A stretch of 64,000 bases of DNA, taken from Kondoa malvinella (Eukaryota > Basidiomycota > Agaricostilbomycetes > Agaricostilbales > Kondoaceae). Positions within the stretch are counted from its first letter, which is position 1. The number at the start of each line of letters is the position of its first letter. The notes under the pieces were generated by a model that was not told the origin of the DNA, made no database searches, and saw only the letters and a program-made list of their open reading frames with translations. The DNA lies in the NCBI GenBank assembly GCA_039545315.1, contig BCIM01000008.1:883286-947285 (forward strand), written 5' to 3'. Positions 45,174 to 57,402 of this stretch are shown in pieces. Both the position numbers and the translations under genes were made by a program.

Positions 45174-46199
45174 TCATGGAAAGATTAAAAGCGATGGGTT
45201 CGACTTCCGGTGGTAACGGGTATGCTTTGCCCATGCATTAGCCAAAGAAGAGTAAGGTAGAAGGGGCATACAGGTGAGAGATCGTCTGTCTGGTCGGTCA
45301 CCTTTCGGGAGCACTTCTCTGTACCATTTTTTGTGAACGTTGATGATATACTTTGGGTACTGAGGAGTGGAGAAGCCATCTGTCTTTGAAACGTGTCGCC
45401 AAAGAGTATCATATTTCACGTCCTGGCGCAAGGAGCCTGTGTAGACGCTAAGAAAGGAATGAAAAGGAGCGAGCTGGACAAGGCATAACCAACAAAGCTT
45501 TCTTTCCAAAGTGATCTCTGTCAATGTGGGTTTGCAGGCTACCTTTATCCTTGTATCTCTTCGAGCAACCAAGCCATTGACAAGCGTGCGAGCTGGTGTG
45601 GGTGGAAGGTCGCGTCTTCCCACCAGAGCGACGAGTAGAGGAGCTGGCAACGGCACCCGTGTTCTCTCGAGAAGCTATAGGAGCGGCAACGAAGATGTCG
45701 GGCGGGTCTAAACCAACGGACGATTCCGAAAAGGGCACGGCGACGTCTTGACTATTGGTCGAATCGACAGACCAAGCAGACAAAGCGTCGACGGAGAAGG
45801 CGGTTGCAGCGGTAGATGCAGAGTCATGCGAGAACATGCTTGAGTCAAAGGTATGATTCGATGAAGTATCTTCTGGGCGAAGATGTTGGTAAAACGGAAT
45901 ATGGGGCGGATTGTACTGCTCCGATGCGTCCCCACCGTAGATCTCTTCCTGTATGGCCTGCAAGATCAGCTGGGAATCTTACACCAGGTGTAGTGTACTT
46001 GCCGGATACTCCAAGACCTGTGCAAAAGCGGGATCTTTCTCGAAAGCAGCCAAACTGTGCAATCTAGCTCCTTCACCCAAGTCACTGACGTTGGTACACC
46101 CAAAATCACTCTGGCTTGTGCTCCAGAAAGATTCCCGTTGCGTGCTGAAAGTTCGAAGTCGTTGAAAGACGCCATCTTGTTTGAGGACAAGGCGTTCAT
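45174..46199 (-). CDS. C2H2-type zinc finger protein
   Basis: Exons 46199-46090, 46054-46003, then from 45957; the 3' structure is uncertain and the end is set at an in-frame stop near 45174. The first exon begins MNALSSNKMASFNDFEL; the inner Met (46175) is an alternative. Exon 3 is Ser/Asp-rich (SSMFSHDSASTAATAF) and contains a zinc finger HACQWLGCSKRYKDKGSLQTH. Downstream DVKYDTLWRHVSKTDGF looks like half of a second finger whose Cys pair lies across an unresolved junction. Intron 46089-46055 is only 35 nt, and intron 46002-45958 begins GCAAGT (GC-AG). A DNA-binding regulator is likely; the target is unknown. Confidence 0.58.
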
Positions 46200-46635
46200 G
46201 CAGGTAGCATAGGGCTTGGTCTATACAATATACACGGGAAGAGAAGATGATTTGATCGAGATAGATAGCAAAGGTCATGCAGAACCAATTCAAAGTACGT
46301 GATGAGTGCGCATAAGCTACGTACGTAAAGCGCCTATGTCGATGATAGCGCAACCGGAACGAGGCAGACCACAGCAAGTAGACAGAGGCATAGAATATGG
46401 TGCAAACAGGTACAGAGGAAGCGGAATAGTAGAGTCAGAGACGGCTCGCCCAACTCGGCAGAGCGAAGGTCTCGCAAGGGAACACAGGTGGAGGTCTGCG
46501 GAGATCTATATGGCTTGCACTTCTTCCTTTGCAGCGACACAGCGTGGGAGCAGCCCAAAGCCTGGCTGGCCGTTAGGAGACGACCTCCGTCATTTCAGGA
46601 TTCTCGCTCTTCTCGTGTCAACGACTGAATACAAT
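46200..46635. promoter_or_regulatory. Divergent promoter region (C2H2 / TMEM33-like)
   Basis: 436 bp between divergent starts at 46199 (minus) and 46636 (plus). Short frames inside are without motifs. It must contain both promoters. Confidence 0.45.
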
Positions 46636-47808
46636 ATGCCGCCAGCAGCAGCAGCAAACAAAGCTCACCTATCTGTGCCCCACATGGGCGAGTCCAGTAT
46701 TTCTGACGTCGGGTGCAAGCGCTGACGTGCAAATTTCTTTGAACAGCCTGGGCAGCAGGTCATGTCGTCGTATTGCTCGGTCAGTGCATCTCCAGAGACA
46801 GCAAAAGTCCCGCTGATCAAACGAGACCAGGCTCGCTATACACCATGTTCAAAGTCGTCACTTTCGGAACTCCTTCGCCTTACATCTACTCGCTGTCATA
46901 TGCTGGCGCCATGCTCTCATGGGGTATAGTCATCTACAAGGCCTTTGGTGTGCCTCAAGTATGTCCTCACCTCCACGCACATACAACGCTATCCTGACCG
47001 AATCTCCAGCCAAACATGGCATACGTTCAACGCTTCCTGAACGATGAGAATGGCGAATACTTGCTCCTCGCTGCTTTCTGGTTCTGGAACAAACCAATCT
47101 ATATCAGCTTGATACCTTTTGCGACCTTCTCCCTCTTCCACACGCGTAAGTCAAACCGTTATGCCTGTCTGCTGCCGGCTGATAAGTAGAGCAGTCGGCT
47201 TTGTACGCCAGACTTTCCTTCCACCTGTACCGAGCAAGAAGACCGGTACACCAGCTGCAGCTCAACCAGCCGGGTCGCCCGCTCTAGTCAACTTAAGCAA
47301 GACTATCCAAACTTGGGTAAAGAGGAACTATGATACAGCCAGTCGGTCTCCTTTTTCGCTTGATCAACACTATACTGACAGTAGCACTCAGTGATGGTCG
47401 TCAGCTACACCGAAGTTCTGCTAGTCTTCCCTTATTTGGCTCTTGGCGCGCTTCTATGGCGCAACTCCTTCCTCTTACCTATTGCATTCGCCAATTTCCT
47501 CAGACTGCGCTACATGCTTTCGCCTCAGACGCGTAAAGCGTACGTTGCCACAATACCTTGCTTTCTTAAACCTCACAACGCTGTATTGCACAGTTTCGGT
47601 TATGTTGATTCGCAATGCATTGGATGGATCATGGGCCACCCAAGCGTGCCAGCTCCCGTCAAACAAGGCACTCAATTCGTCAGAAACCTAGTGAGCTGCT
47701 GTTCATTCTTCTCAAGGACGAATGCTAATTGCGATACAGGTCGTGCGATACGGCGCCGCGGCAACAAGACCATCAGTACCAGCAGGCGCACAGGACAGGG
47801 CTCGATGA
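46636..47808 (+). CDS. TMEM33/Pom33-family nuclear envelope and ER protein
   Basis: Eight exons: 46636-46696, 46747-46779, 46831-46958, 47010-47145, 47195-47341, 47392-47539, 47594-47690, 47740-47808. The spliced protein has the family's helix series: WAAGHVVVLLGSLYTMFKV, YSLSYAGAMLSWGIVIYKAFG, EYLLLAAFWFWNKPIYISLIP and SYTEVLLVFPYLALGALLW, then NFLRLRYMLSPQTRKA, which matches the LRLRYxxS-TR end of TMEM33, Pom33 and Per33. These proteins shape ER tubules and help nuclear pore placement. The N-terminal exon (MPPAAAANKAHL) is supported by a clean 50-nt intron. Otherwise translation could begin at MFKVV (near 46844), which would lose the first helix. Confidence 0.86.
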
Positions 47809-47890
47809 GAACTGGGACTAGATGATATAGAAAGCATGTGCAAGAAAAAGAAATCTAGCCAAGCAGATACATTCCCGGTCGCAGTTCAAT

Positions 47891-49629
47891 CTAATTTCCG
47901 CCTCTAGCTAATCTGGTCTCTTCCTTGCTTGCCAATGAGTCTAACGAGAACTTTGGTAGCGTTCGTGTTGTCGGTCGCGGCTGGACTACTGGCTCTGGCG
48001 AATACTCGTCCTTGAAATTAGACGTGCGCTTCTTTTTGCCCTTCTTTTTCGGTATTGCTGGGGCAGGCTCGGTAGACGGTGTGATGAGCGTGCTTTCTTT
48101 GACTGATACCGCGTTGTTTTGGGCTAAAAGACCAGGATAAGAGGTGGTGGGTCCGTCTTGATCTCTTGTCGCTCCCAAATCCGAGCAGCTGAGTGTTCTT
48201 CTGAGCGAGGGAATGGAATGGATGAGTTGTTTTGGAGTAATCTTGGACTCGGAGATCATCTCGACCATTGATTGAAGCAGCGTTTCAGCATCAGAGCGCT
48301 CGGAAGGGCCGGGAAGGGAAGAGCTAGCGTGGTCTTGCGATTGCAGGCCTTTTCTTAGTCGTTCCCATTGCGCTGCTTGGAGTGATTTGAGGATAGATGC
48401 CTGGTAGGTGAGATTTTGTGACGCTTGTGATGAAGGCAGATCGTCGACGAAGGCTTCAAAGTCGGATCGAGTCATTTCTAGCGAGCGAAGGGTGTCTTCG
48501 TCTAGCTCGGCCTTGACTTTGTCGTCGCTAGAGCTAGGCTGTTGTTGCTGCATCTCTTCCTGAATGGTATAGATGTCTTTCGTCTCGTGCTCCCGCAGCC
48601 GCTGCTTCGCTGCGCGCAGATTGACAGATTCGGTATGTGACAGCTGAGCGTTTGTAGAGTCGTAAGTAGGTGCGAAGGAAGAGAAGGTATCATATTGAAG
48701 GAAAGTGACTAGTCTGGGCTGAGGTGTAGATCCGCTAAGACCGCCTGTCCGGTCTTTCGATGGTTTTGGTCGCAAGCTGATTTGCCCTAATTGAAATGAT
48801 TTCTGACCACGCGCCGCCAGGGGCAACTCTTCAGACAGAGATATCAAGTCCGTGTCTTTTACTAAACAACGAATCAGCTAGATCTTTAGGAGCTAGATAT
48901 GGCATACCTCCTGACAAAGCCTCCAATTCTGCTTGGCCAAAGTCCTTGACATTCGCACTCGAAAACACGTCCAATGTCCCACCAAGTGTTCTATGTAGTA
49001 CGACTTTGCTGCTCTGCCCTTCTTCCTGCTTTGGCGGCAGCAACCCTCTCCTGCCTCGCTTTTTGCCATACTCCATCTCATCCAACAACGCAAGCGCTTG
49101 ATTGACCCATCTATCAATTGTCGTTGTCCGTGTTTTGTTTGCGTCTTTTTGCACCAGACGCTTGGTCATTGCATCATCTATCGCTGCCTCATCTTCTGTC
49201 GTTTTGTTCTTTAGCCGAGTCAAATTTGTTGGTAGCGGAGGCAGGGACGGCAATGCAGAGATTGTGGTCTGCCGTATTGATGTGATGATAGCCTGTCCTG
49301 ACTTTAGCCAGTCAGCTGAGGGTGAGAAGTGATAGCTTACTCTGAGATTGTCAAAGGAAGGGACTGGACTGCTTTCCAGCGCTTGCTTCAAGCTAGTATA
49401 GCTCAACTTCTCTGACTGTATTGCATATTCGAGCAGATCCACCTCCAATCTGATACACTGTAAGCTGCATAGCAGAGTCTGAAAGCGAGGCGTACAACTT
49501 CAGCACATTCAGCAGCCGGCTTGTCTGGCCCTCTGTAGGCCCTACTAGAGATGAGTCGTCATCTGCAGCGACGTCGTCTTCTCGTTTGCGTTTACCGAGA
49601 GCTGGCTGAGGATCTTGTTTGGGAGACAA
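47891..49629 (-). CDS. Conserved-looking nuclear protein, unknown function
   Basis: Three minus-strand exons: 49629-49507, 49457-48908, 48861-47891. Both introns (49 and 46 nt) restore the frame and are supported by open frames on each side. The N-terminus is basic (PALGKRKREDD), followed by helices (LEVDLLEYAIQSEKLSYTSL), a middle stretch WVNQALALLDEMEYGKKRGRRG, coiled Gln/Glu-rich sequence and a Lys-rich tail (PKKKGKKKRTSNF). A sequence resembling an intron (GTAAGC..GTCAG, 43 nt, near 49340) breaks the frame if removed, so it is read through. No catalytic motif is seen. I cannot assign a family; a chromatin or nucleolar role would be a guess. Confidence 0.72.
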
Positions 49630-50033
49630 GGTGGGCGCTGCGAGACATGCATGCAGTTCAGCGACTATGGTTCAATAACCTGTTTGCGGATGTTGCTAGG
49701 CTCGCTTGGAGGCAAACGACGGAGCTAGAGAAGTTCGAAAACAAAGTTGCCAAAACAGCTCGTGCAAAGAATTCTCGCGTCTCGCTCAACCTTGCGCATA
49801 ACAAGATAGACGAAGGGCAGAATGAAGAGCGCGATACAAAGAAACAATGCTTACCCATTCGTGTGCTGTTTTGACTTCGCTTCTCGCGCCCGCGAAGTTG
49901 AAGAATCTCAAGAGCTGACCTTTGTCGGATGGTTCGGCCTATCGAAGAGCGCACGAAGACACTGACAAGAAAGGTATAGCATGTAGTATATCTATTGCAT
50001 CACATTCCATCTCATCCGATAACTTTCAAGCCT
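49630..50033. other. Intergenic stretch with one unassigned small frame
   Basis: 404 bp between two minus-strand genes. A minus-strand frame of 98 codons (49954-49658) starts MRSSIGRTIRQRSALEIL and contains splice-like sites, but no junction gives a better protein and no family is recognised. Antisense to it a plus-strand frame is also open. I do not call a gene here. Confidence 0.4.
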
Positions 50034-51913
50034 TCACATCAAGCTATAGTCGACCGGGCCATCCTTGATCTTTTGCTCTCCCTTGCCCTCGTCAATGATA
50101 GCGAGACGGAGGTATCTCAGCTTTGGCGCGACATAAGGGACCCATTGCAGCACAGTCTGGGCACGTAGATTAGCGGAGTGACTTGAAATGCGGATTAGAA
50201 GTGACACACCTCTTCTTTTTCATTCGCAGGCAAATCGGTGACACTCGCATCAAAGCCGTACAGGTTGACTTTGAGCGTCTTGAGACTTGCACTAGGATGA
50301 ATCATGCAGCCAATTCGAAGTTGATGGACGATGAATGTGTTCAATTGGGGGCAAGAGCAGAGTGGAATGGGCGAGAGCTTGGAAGAACATTCCAACCAGC
50401 CAGCTATTTCCAAATGAGAGAGGCCTGCTTCTATTTTAGCTCGACCCTAAAGATGTAAGAGTGAAAGACTGACCACATCCAAAGTTTCTGATAGTTTCCT
50501 TCACTTGATCAGCGGTACATTCATCGATAATGTTAGTAATGACGAGTTTGCGCAGAGACAGTGGAGCGTGGGATAGCAAGAATTGAGTGGTATGTGCGTT
50601 CAATTCCAAATTGCCGCTGAAATTCATATAGAGAGCAGAAAGGACGAAAGGTGGGGAAGCGCCGATAGTCGAGCTGCCGTTGACGAAGACGTTGTTCAAG
50701 CGCAATGTACGCAAAGCGGGAAGGAAACGCAGTGCAGCGCTGAGCGATGGGATATAGGTCAATCGCGCAGCGCTAATGCAGAACGAGTGTAGGTTGACCA
50801 AATGAGAGAAAGCGACAGTAAAAGGTGACAAGAAAGGACTGCGTGACATTCAGCCGGAGCATCGTCGTAGTGATTAACCCTTACCTGTGATTTCGACTGT
50901 CCATCGTAGTGATCTTCAGATAACGGAGGCTCTTGGCAGTCTTCAACAGAGCGCAAAGATTAGGGTCATCGAAGCTGAAGCCATTCGTCTAGTGTAGGGC
51001 TTCAGCTCGATTCAGACAATCAGACACACTCTGCTCACCTCGACAATGTATAGATATCGGCAGTGCTGCATGATAGGGGCAGTGCGGTTGTACATGATGT
51101 ATTGCCTTGGGCTAAAAGTCAGCTGTCCTTCAAATGAGCATGATGCAAGGCTCACTGAATCTTCCTTGGCGAAGTCAGGGCGACGTCCTTGTGCAGCAAC
51201 TTCTGAGAGGCCTGTCTCCAGCTCTTGCTGACCAAACAGAGACTCAAGATGTCTGCAGTAGGCGGAGAGCTTGTTGCTCCGTACAGGTGACCAAAGATCA
51301 GATCGAGGAGACTAGCATCAAGTTGACCAGCGAGAGACGGAATAGCACTCGCTTTGCTTGGGATTCTTGCGACGATAAAGCGCAGGGGAGGTCCTTTGAC
51401 GGGCGTGCGATTGGACTTGACGTTCGGTGCTCGAACAGGTGACTGTGCCGTCTGCTGTTTTGAAGGCGAGCGAGCTGGAGACGGCGGCTTATTGAGGGTG
51501 AAAGGCCTTATTCTACCAGGCGACTTGGCTGAGGGAGCTGAACGTGGTACATTTGGGGAAGGGTGCTGGCGAAGCGAAGGACGCAAAGCGGTGTTGGAAT
51601 GCTTGTTGTCTGCCATGAGGATACTTGTAGCGACTTCTGGATAGCTTTGACCGCCAATCGTAAGTAGACGTACGCGCTCCTGAGGTGACATGCGTTCGAT
51701 GACGTTTTGCAAGCCAATGTCAGACTTGTTGGCTGTAGTGTTGGTCGCAGCCCAGACCGAGGTTGCTAGCATCGGATGCTTCGCAGCTTATAATCGAGCA
51801 TTAGCCGAGTACACGACTTTGACAGAAGCGAACTCACCCGCACGAAAGAGAAGAGCTACTTGGCTCTCCGTGCTGAGTTGCAACACCTGGCTCTGCTGAA
51901 TGTCGAGAGTCAT
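50034..51913 (-). CDS. F-box protein with leucine-rich region
   Basis: Minus strand, several exons; the first (from 51913, MTLDIQQSQVLQL) joins by an intron into the frame at 51772 (MLATSVWAATN). A Pro/Ser-rich linker leads to an F-box-like helix set (LDASLLDLIFGHLYGA, DILSLCLVSKSWRQASQKLL) around residue 170-215. Downstream exons carry irregular leucine-rich strands (LCALLKTAKSLRYLKITTMD, HLVNLHSFCISAARLTYIP, LRTLRLNNVFVNG, SLRKLVITNIIDEC, LKTLKVNLYGFDASV), ending PKLRYLRLAIIDEGKGEQ. Such proteins recruit targets to SCF ubiquitin ligases through Skp1. Exon borders in 50034-51150 are approximate; substrate unknown. Confidence 0.78.
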
Positions 51914-52167
51914 GACCAAGAGGATCCTAGCAAGTCGTGGGCAAGAAAGAAGCTCGAAAAACAAAAGAGAGGAACGAATTTAGGGCAAAGTGCCCAAAGG
52001 GAAAAAGGACTGTGCTGTGTTCGCGCCTCGACGCGAATCGGACCTCGAAGCTGCAGCAGACGTGTATGAGCCTACTGGGAGCAAGCAGAAGACGCAGGGT
52101 CCTTGGAAACCGCGTGGATTAGAGTCCAGCACAAAATACTCAGTAATACTACAGCAAACAGGAAAGA

Positions 52168-54051
52168 TTAGCAAGTAGGGATGGTGAGTCCTTCCTTGAG
52201 CTTGCGGTTGACGTCAAAGAGTCCCCAACTCGTTTCCTGCCCGAATTGAGAGTGGTTGAGCGATTTAGCGGTAGGAACTCACCACAATACCTAGACCATG
52301 CGGAATTTTGTGAGGCTCATCCAGCAGCTCTGCACCACATTAGAAATATCAGCGAGACTCGTTATCAGGCATAGACATCGACTGACCGAAATAGAAGAGC
52401 TTAATTGGATCTGGTTGCTTCTTGCTCTGACAGACGGTCGCATCAAGAAACTCTGCTCTCATCAGCCAGAGAACACATCCAAGCTACTAGACTGACTCTG
52501 CATGTTCTCCGAACCAGGTGCACTTCCTCCCAAACTCTGCTCTCCTGGATCTGCTGCGCTTGGCCAACCAGTCTCGGCCACAAAACTGAGAGCCTTCTGT
52601 TCTGGCGAGGCAGCAGCGAGAGCTTGCTGATACTGGTCAAAGATGCTGCTTGCTGCTGTATCGATGGTCGAGACTTCTTCGAACCAAGGACTGGCAGCGG
52701 CGTCAGAAATGATAAGGCATTTCGATAAGTTTGTGCCTTACTGTATATTGATGCCGATGAAATCCAGCCCTTTCAAAGCATCCGGTGCATCCTAATGGAT
52801 TCCATCAGTCAAAGCAAGTTAGATGCATCGAAAGACACACGATGAAATAGCCCGAGATGTCCACATAGCCTAGAGGTAGGTCCTTCGCGTCTGGCGGAAG
52901 AGCGGCGCGGACTTTCTCGACACGCTCAGCGATGGTCGCTACCTTTTCAGGCGAGACTCTTTTGGCTTCATCGCTAATTAGATATCTTCCGACAGTATCA
53001 GGAAAGTTTCTGACGATAGCTTGACACTCACTCGTTACCGATCGAGATACCATCGATATGTTCTTTTCCATACTTCTCGATAGCCCTTGTAATGTCGCCG
53101 AGTGGACCTTCGAAGCCGACATCAGGCACTAGAGGTATGCCCAGCCAGAATTTGAGGTCACTGCATGGCCATCAGCAGAGCGAGAGGCTTTAGACCGCAT
53201 GCGCACGCGTCAAGTGTCTCCCGTGCTTCTAATACTTTGGAAGGCATATCACAGTCTGTAGAGTAAATGCGTAGATGCTTGGTGACTGTTCAAGCTTGTG
53301 TAAGCTGTACACACTGGAAGTCACGAGCAGCTCACGTTGCGCAGCCAGCTGAAGGTCTTTTAAGACATCCTCGCCGGTAAAATTACATCCAGCAACATAT
53401 GATCTGAGACTGAAATTCAGTAGGGTCAATCAAGCAGTGCAATACTTACGGTTGGTAGTCGAACCCATCGAAAACGACTCGGAGAGCAGGGTCGGGCTTC
53501 TTGCTAGGCGCCCCGACAAGATCAGGTCTGACAATCTGTTCAGGCCCTTCTCCGGGCTTGTCTCCGAGCGGTGGCTTGAGATCGTTGGTAGTTGCGGTCA
53601 ATTCTGGGCTGGCAGTCGACACGGTCTGACTTGCGATCGTTTCGCCAGCGGATGCGACTGAAAGATCAGAAGAGTTCGTATCTGCGTCTTCTTCGGGCAA
53701 AGCAGAAGATTCGGCCCCGCTGGTCACCGCTGAAGCCACTCCAGACGCTATATCGCTGTTGATTCGGCTACCGCCAAGAATAGTATCGGTGTTATTGCCT
53801 TCAATCGAAAGATCAGAATCGCCGGCTGCTGAGTTTCCAGACTGCGCGCTGAGATGTTTGACTAGGAAGAAGATGCCAACGCCGCCTCCACCTAGCACAG
53901 CGAGAACTGCGAAAGCGATCAGTAGCCTCTTCTGTGGAGACCATCCCCTTTTGTCATCTTCGTCATCTAGAAAATCGTTCTTTGGCTCGATGTATTCTGG
54001 CTCGGTGCATTCCTGGTCTGCAGCACCATTGTGACTGCCTTGCCAGCTCAT
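52168..54051 (-). CDS. Membrane-anchored GH17 beta-1,3-glucanase
   Basis: Multi-exon minus-strand gene; exon 1 is 54051-53450 and exon 2 is 53409-53336. A short acidic cytoplasmic N-terminus precedes a single membrane helix (LLIAFAVLAVLGGGGVGIFFLV), giving a type II protein, then a Ser/Thr-rich linker and the GH17 catalytic domain. Recognisable segments: VVFDGFDYQP, YVAGCNFTGEDVLKDLQLAA, RIYSTDCDMPSKVLEA, DLKFWLGIPLVPDVGFEGPL, a GISIGNE-type acid/base strand, DISGYF, and SFVAETGWPS with the nucleophile Glu, ending SWGLFDVNRKLKEGL. GH17 enzymes cut or transglycosylate cell wall beta-1,3-glucan; the membrane-tethered form suggests wall remodelling. Both catalytic Glu regions appear intact. Confidence 0.9.
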
Positions 54052-54468
54052 ATTGGGAAAAGGTCGGGATGGGATTGCTTGTAACAGAAGCCTTTAGAAG
54101 CCGTGTTCGAACGAGAGCAGCTGTATCGGAGCACTGTTGATGAGCACTTGGCTGCTGACAAACGGGCGGTAGGAGCCGTAAGTAGAAGACGGCCGAACAA
54201 AACAGTCCAGCAGAACGGCCTGGCTAAAGGAAATAAGGTGGAAGATAATTTCTGAACGACTTCCCCTTTGTGTTGCGCGGAACTGCGGCCAACAGTGTTG
54301 ATATTGACAAGTGCTTTATGCTCTGCTGTAAGTGTATTCTATTCCCAGTCTTCATGCAAGAACTGCTTCGTCCCGATCTACCAGCAGAAGAGTCAGCAAA
54401 CAAAGACTGCCTACCGAGTACAACATACCTCATACACCATCTTTTGCCCTGTAGCGAAAAGCATCAAT
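54052..54468. other. Promoter of GH17 gene and ULP1 3' flank
   Basis: 417 bp between the GH17 start (54051, minus) and the ULP1 stop (54469, minus). Frames are short; nothing else is recognised. Confidence 0.45.
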
Positions 54469-56269
54469 TCAGTCTCCGTTAAGCACAAATTGGCACCTAC
54501 TTAGATACTGCAAACGATCGAAATCAGTTTCGTGTTTCGAAGGCAAAGACGAGCGAGACTCACAGGCATGTTCTCTTGAGCAAAGTCCAGCGTAGCATCT
54601 TTCCTCGACAAGCACTCCAATGTTTGGCTTGTGAACTGTGTTCTTGCTGGTCAGCGTTCAACATTTGTCGGAAAACAATGTCACGAACAACACCGCAATC
54701 GAACCCATTCATCTGTTGCGGTACGTCCTAAGAGACAAGTGAGCAACAGGCTAGAAGATTGTTGACTGAGAGAGCGCACAGGATGCTCGTAATCGACCCA
54801 ATCAGACAGATCAAGCGGTTTCTTCTTCTTGTCCTGGTGTTCCTTCTGCAGATAGTCGCGAAGTCCCTACACAGGTACTCAGCGCCATACCTCGAATGGC
54901 GAAATGACTTACCTTGAGGATGGTCGCATTGGAATGACCCATAGAATCGTAGAATTCAAAGCGCTTCTGCCTGACGTTGATGCAAGCGCAGACCCAATGA
55001 GCGTTTCCGAGGTTGATAGGCATAAGAATAGCGTCGCAGGCAAAGACGTCAACCTGAGAATTAGGGCTGAGCTGACAAAATGCGCTGGAATGTGCTCGGC
55101 TTACTTTCTTCGTCCACCGCCTGACACCTTCATATCCAGCCGACTGGAGCTTATTGTAGAAGAATGAAGTGAAAGCATGGACTTTCAATATCTCTTCGCC
55201 CGCTTTCACCTTCTTCTTCTTGCCTGCGCCCTTTTCCTGCAACACGCCAGGGTTCTCCTTTTCATTCTCCTTTCGTTCTTCTTCTGTAGCTTTTGATCTT
55301 GTGTTGATGAGGATTGCATAGAAATTGATAACTTCGTCGTTGAGCCATTTGCCCGGTTTCAGCAATCGAATGTCTTTTGCTGCGACTTGTGCTCCAGTCA
55401 TGTTCACCACTAGACCATTATCGTTCATGAATTGTGTAGCGGCCTTTTGATGCTCTGGAGCCAAGGCAGAACGGAATTTGCGTCTTCTCAGCGAGCGTTT
55501 CTCCAGCTCTTTATCTAACGCAGCTTGTTTGCGTTGTAGCTTTTCGTGAGCTGATAGTGTAGGTGTAGAGATAGGTGGAGCAGGTGACTTGAGAGAAGAA
55601 GTGACATTGGCAAGAACGCGCTGGAAGCCTTCAGACTTCTTTTGACCTTTGTGCAATTGAGCAACTTCTCTCAGTACTGGATTCGTGTTTGGCGCAGCAA
55701 AGCCGCTGTTGACTCTTCGATGGGCAGAAGCGACTAGTTGAGCATAAGAGTTCAAGCCTTTGTACGTATCCAGGTTTTCCTTGAAGTAGCCTTTCGCCAT
55801 GAGCTCGCGATGCTCATCTTCTAATGCTGGAGCCTGAGCAGAGGCAGTTGCTAGACGATTCTGCTCTTTGTACTGTAGGGCTTGTTTGCGAGAATGCGAG
55901 AATAGGTCTCTTTGAGATTGCAGGCCAGAGATTCGCGGACATGCTGTTGCGTTTGATCTGACTGAGCTTGTCGAGACTGATCGAGCCAAGCTGGAAGATG
56001 GACCAGAGAAGGAAGTAGGGCGAGCAGGAGGAGGTTGCAATGATACAGCAGAGACAGGGTCAACAGGCGTATTCGAGGCTGGGCGACAACAAGATCATCA
56101 TTCCATGTTGCAATTCGATGACCAGCTGTGGCTTACCGCTATTGACAGTGAAGGATTGAAAGAGGTTGCCTAGCGCGGTAAAGCCAAAGTTGCTGCTCGT
56201 TCGACGCTTCTTGAACGCGGGCTGCGACGTATCCTGACCAGTGGGCGCTGGTCGCTTCAAGCTCATCAT
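54469..56269 (-). CDS. ULP1: ULP1-type SUMO protease (peptidase C48)
   Basis: Seven minus-strand exons: 56269-56137, 56078-55105, 55053-54913, 54867-54780, 54727-54689, 54635-54564, 54507-54469. The long N-terminal region is basic and disordered with a probable nuclear signal (FKKRRTSS). The C48 domain starts near DIRLLKPGKWLNDEVINFY. The catalytic triad is visible: His in NLGNAHWVCACI, Asp in FEFYDSMGHSN, and Gln/Cys in QQMNGFDCGV. It closes with LDFAQENMPYLSR. Ulp1 matures SUMO and deconjugates it, usually at the nuclear pore. The Cys exon is only 39 nt and reading without its intron gives a false longer C-terminus, so the splicing here matters. All active-site residues are present. Confidence 0.93.
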
Positions 56270-56413
56270 GCACACGCTGCTGTGTATACAGGTTTCGGGT
56301 ATATATGCGTCAAGTCGAATTGTTTGGGAGCAACATCCGAATGTCGCGAAAGTCACAGTGTCAGCGCTTTCTGATGTCATCAGGATACAGCATGGGATTG
56401 CTTGCAAGCATCA

Positions 56414-57402
56414 CTACTGACCATCCGGCTCTTTCGCAATCTGCAACATATCCCTCAACACTTGATTCTCCCTCTGCAGCCTCTCGAGCTCAACGTCCCT
56501 CATCATAGCTTCATCCATATCTTTCCCACCACCAGCTTGTTCCATCTTGACCAATTTCTGATTCAACAAATTCACATACCCTCCCAACCTCGCTGTTATG
56601 CCTTTACTCGGAGGTAAACCGAAACCAATCATAGGACCTTCTTCGCTTAGTTCCTCTTCTTCCATGAAATCTCTCAATTCAGTATCGTTCGTTACTGGTT
56701 CGCCTTGTGATGCGCGTAGTGCTTTACGTAAGAGATCCGTTAAGCGATAGAGGGAAGCTTGGACCGCTATCGGATTTTCGTAACGTGGGTTGGACAGGGA
56801 GTTGGAAGGTTGGTGTTGCGCTTCAGAGAGAAGGTCTTCGTAATGTCGCGCGAGGGCTAGATCGTGTTGTTGTGTAGAGTGGGCAAAGGTTCGGAAGCGC
56901 GACATGACTGATTCTAAGGTGCCTTCGTAGTCTCTGCAACATGATATGAGCGATGAATAGGTGATCATACTAGATCTTACTTGACGAGCATAGAGAGCTG
57001 CTTGTTCTCATGCTGTAGCGCGTGATTCTCCAACACAAGGGTCGCATTCAGCCTTTCGAGTTCCGATTCGAATTGCTCTGCTCAAGACATCAGCTGCGTT
57101 CAAGACCTGGCCGCTGCCGCATACCTTGTGAGATATCCGTGTTGTATCTCCTCAAGGTGAAACCAGTGCTGTTATGAACGGCTTGCGTCTGTGAAGCTGA
57201 TTAGCGTTCGCTCGCTAGAACAGCGCTGTCCCCCCACCTTGAGATCCTCTGCCTGCTTTTGTAAAGCATCACACTGTTGTCTATTGGCATTCAGCTGCTT
57301 GGATAGCTCAGACAAGAGATTCCAAAGTCTTGACACAAGTCAGTGCTTCCGATTTTGCGTCGAGGGGAGCGCCTACCGGTCATAATCGCCGTCCACTGCC
57401 AT
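56414..57402 (-). CDS. SIKE/FGFR1OP2-family coiled-coil protein (STRIPAK-associated)
   Basis: Minus strand, five to six exons from 57402 ([20 protein letters not shown]) to 56414. Helices follow the SIKE/FGFR1OP2 order: [18 protein letters not shown], a short linker with [67 protein letters not shown], and the closing [21 protein letters not shown] that matches the C-terminal QLEQENKGLRxxLQI signature. Animal SIKE binds the STRIPAK phosphatase complex; fungal equivalents belong to the SIN-inhibitory or Far complex. Assignment rests on pattern similarity, so moderate confidence. It sits 145 bp upstream of ULP1 in tandem. Confidence 0.78.

Noticed and set aside
54564..54727. Frameshift in the ULP1 active-site region
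   Set aside because: Reading straight through loses the family's C-terminus, but a 53-nt intron starting GTTCGT right after DCGV restores the conserved frame, so no damage is needed.
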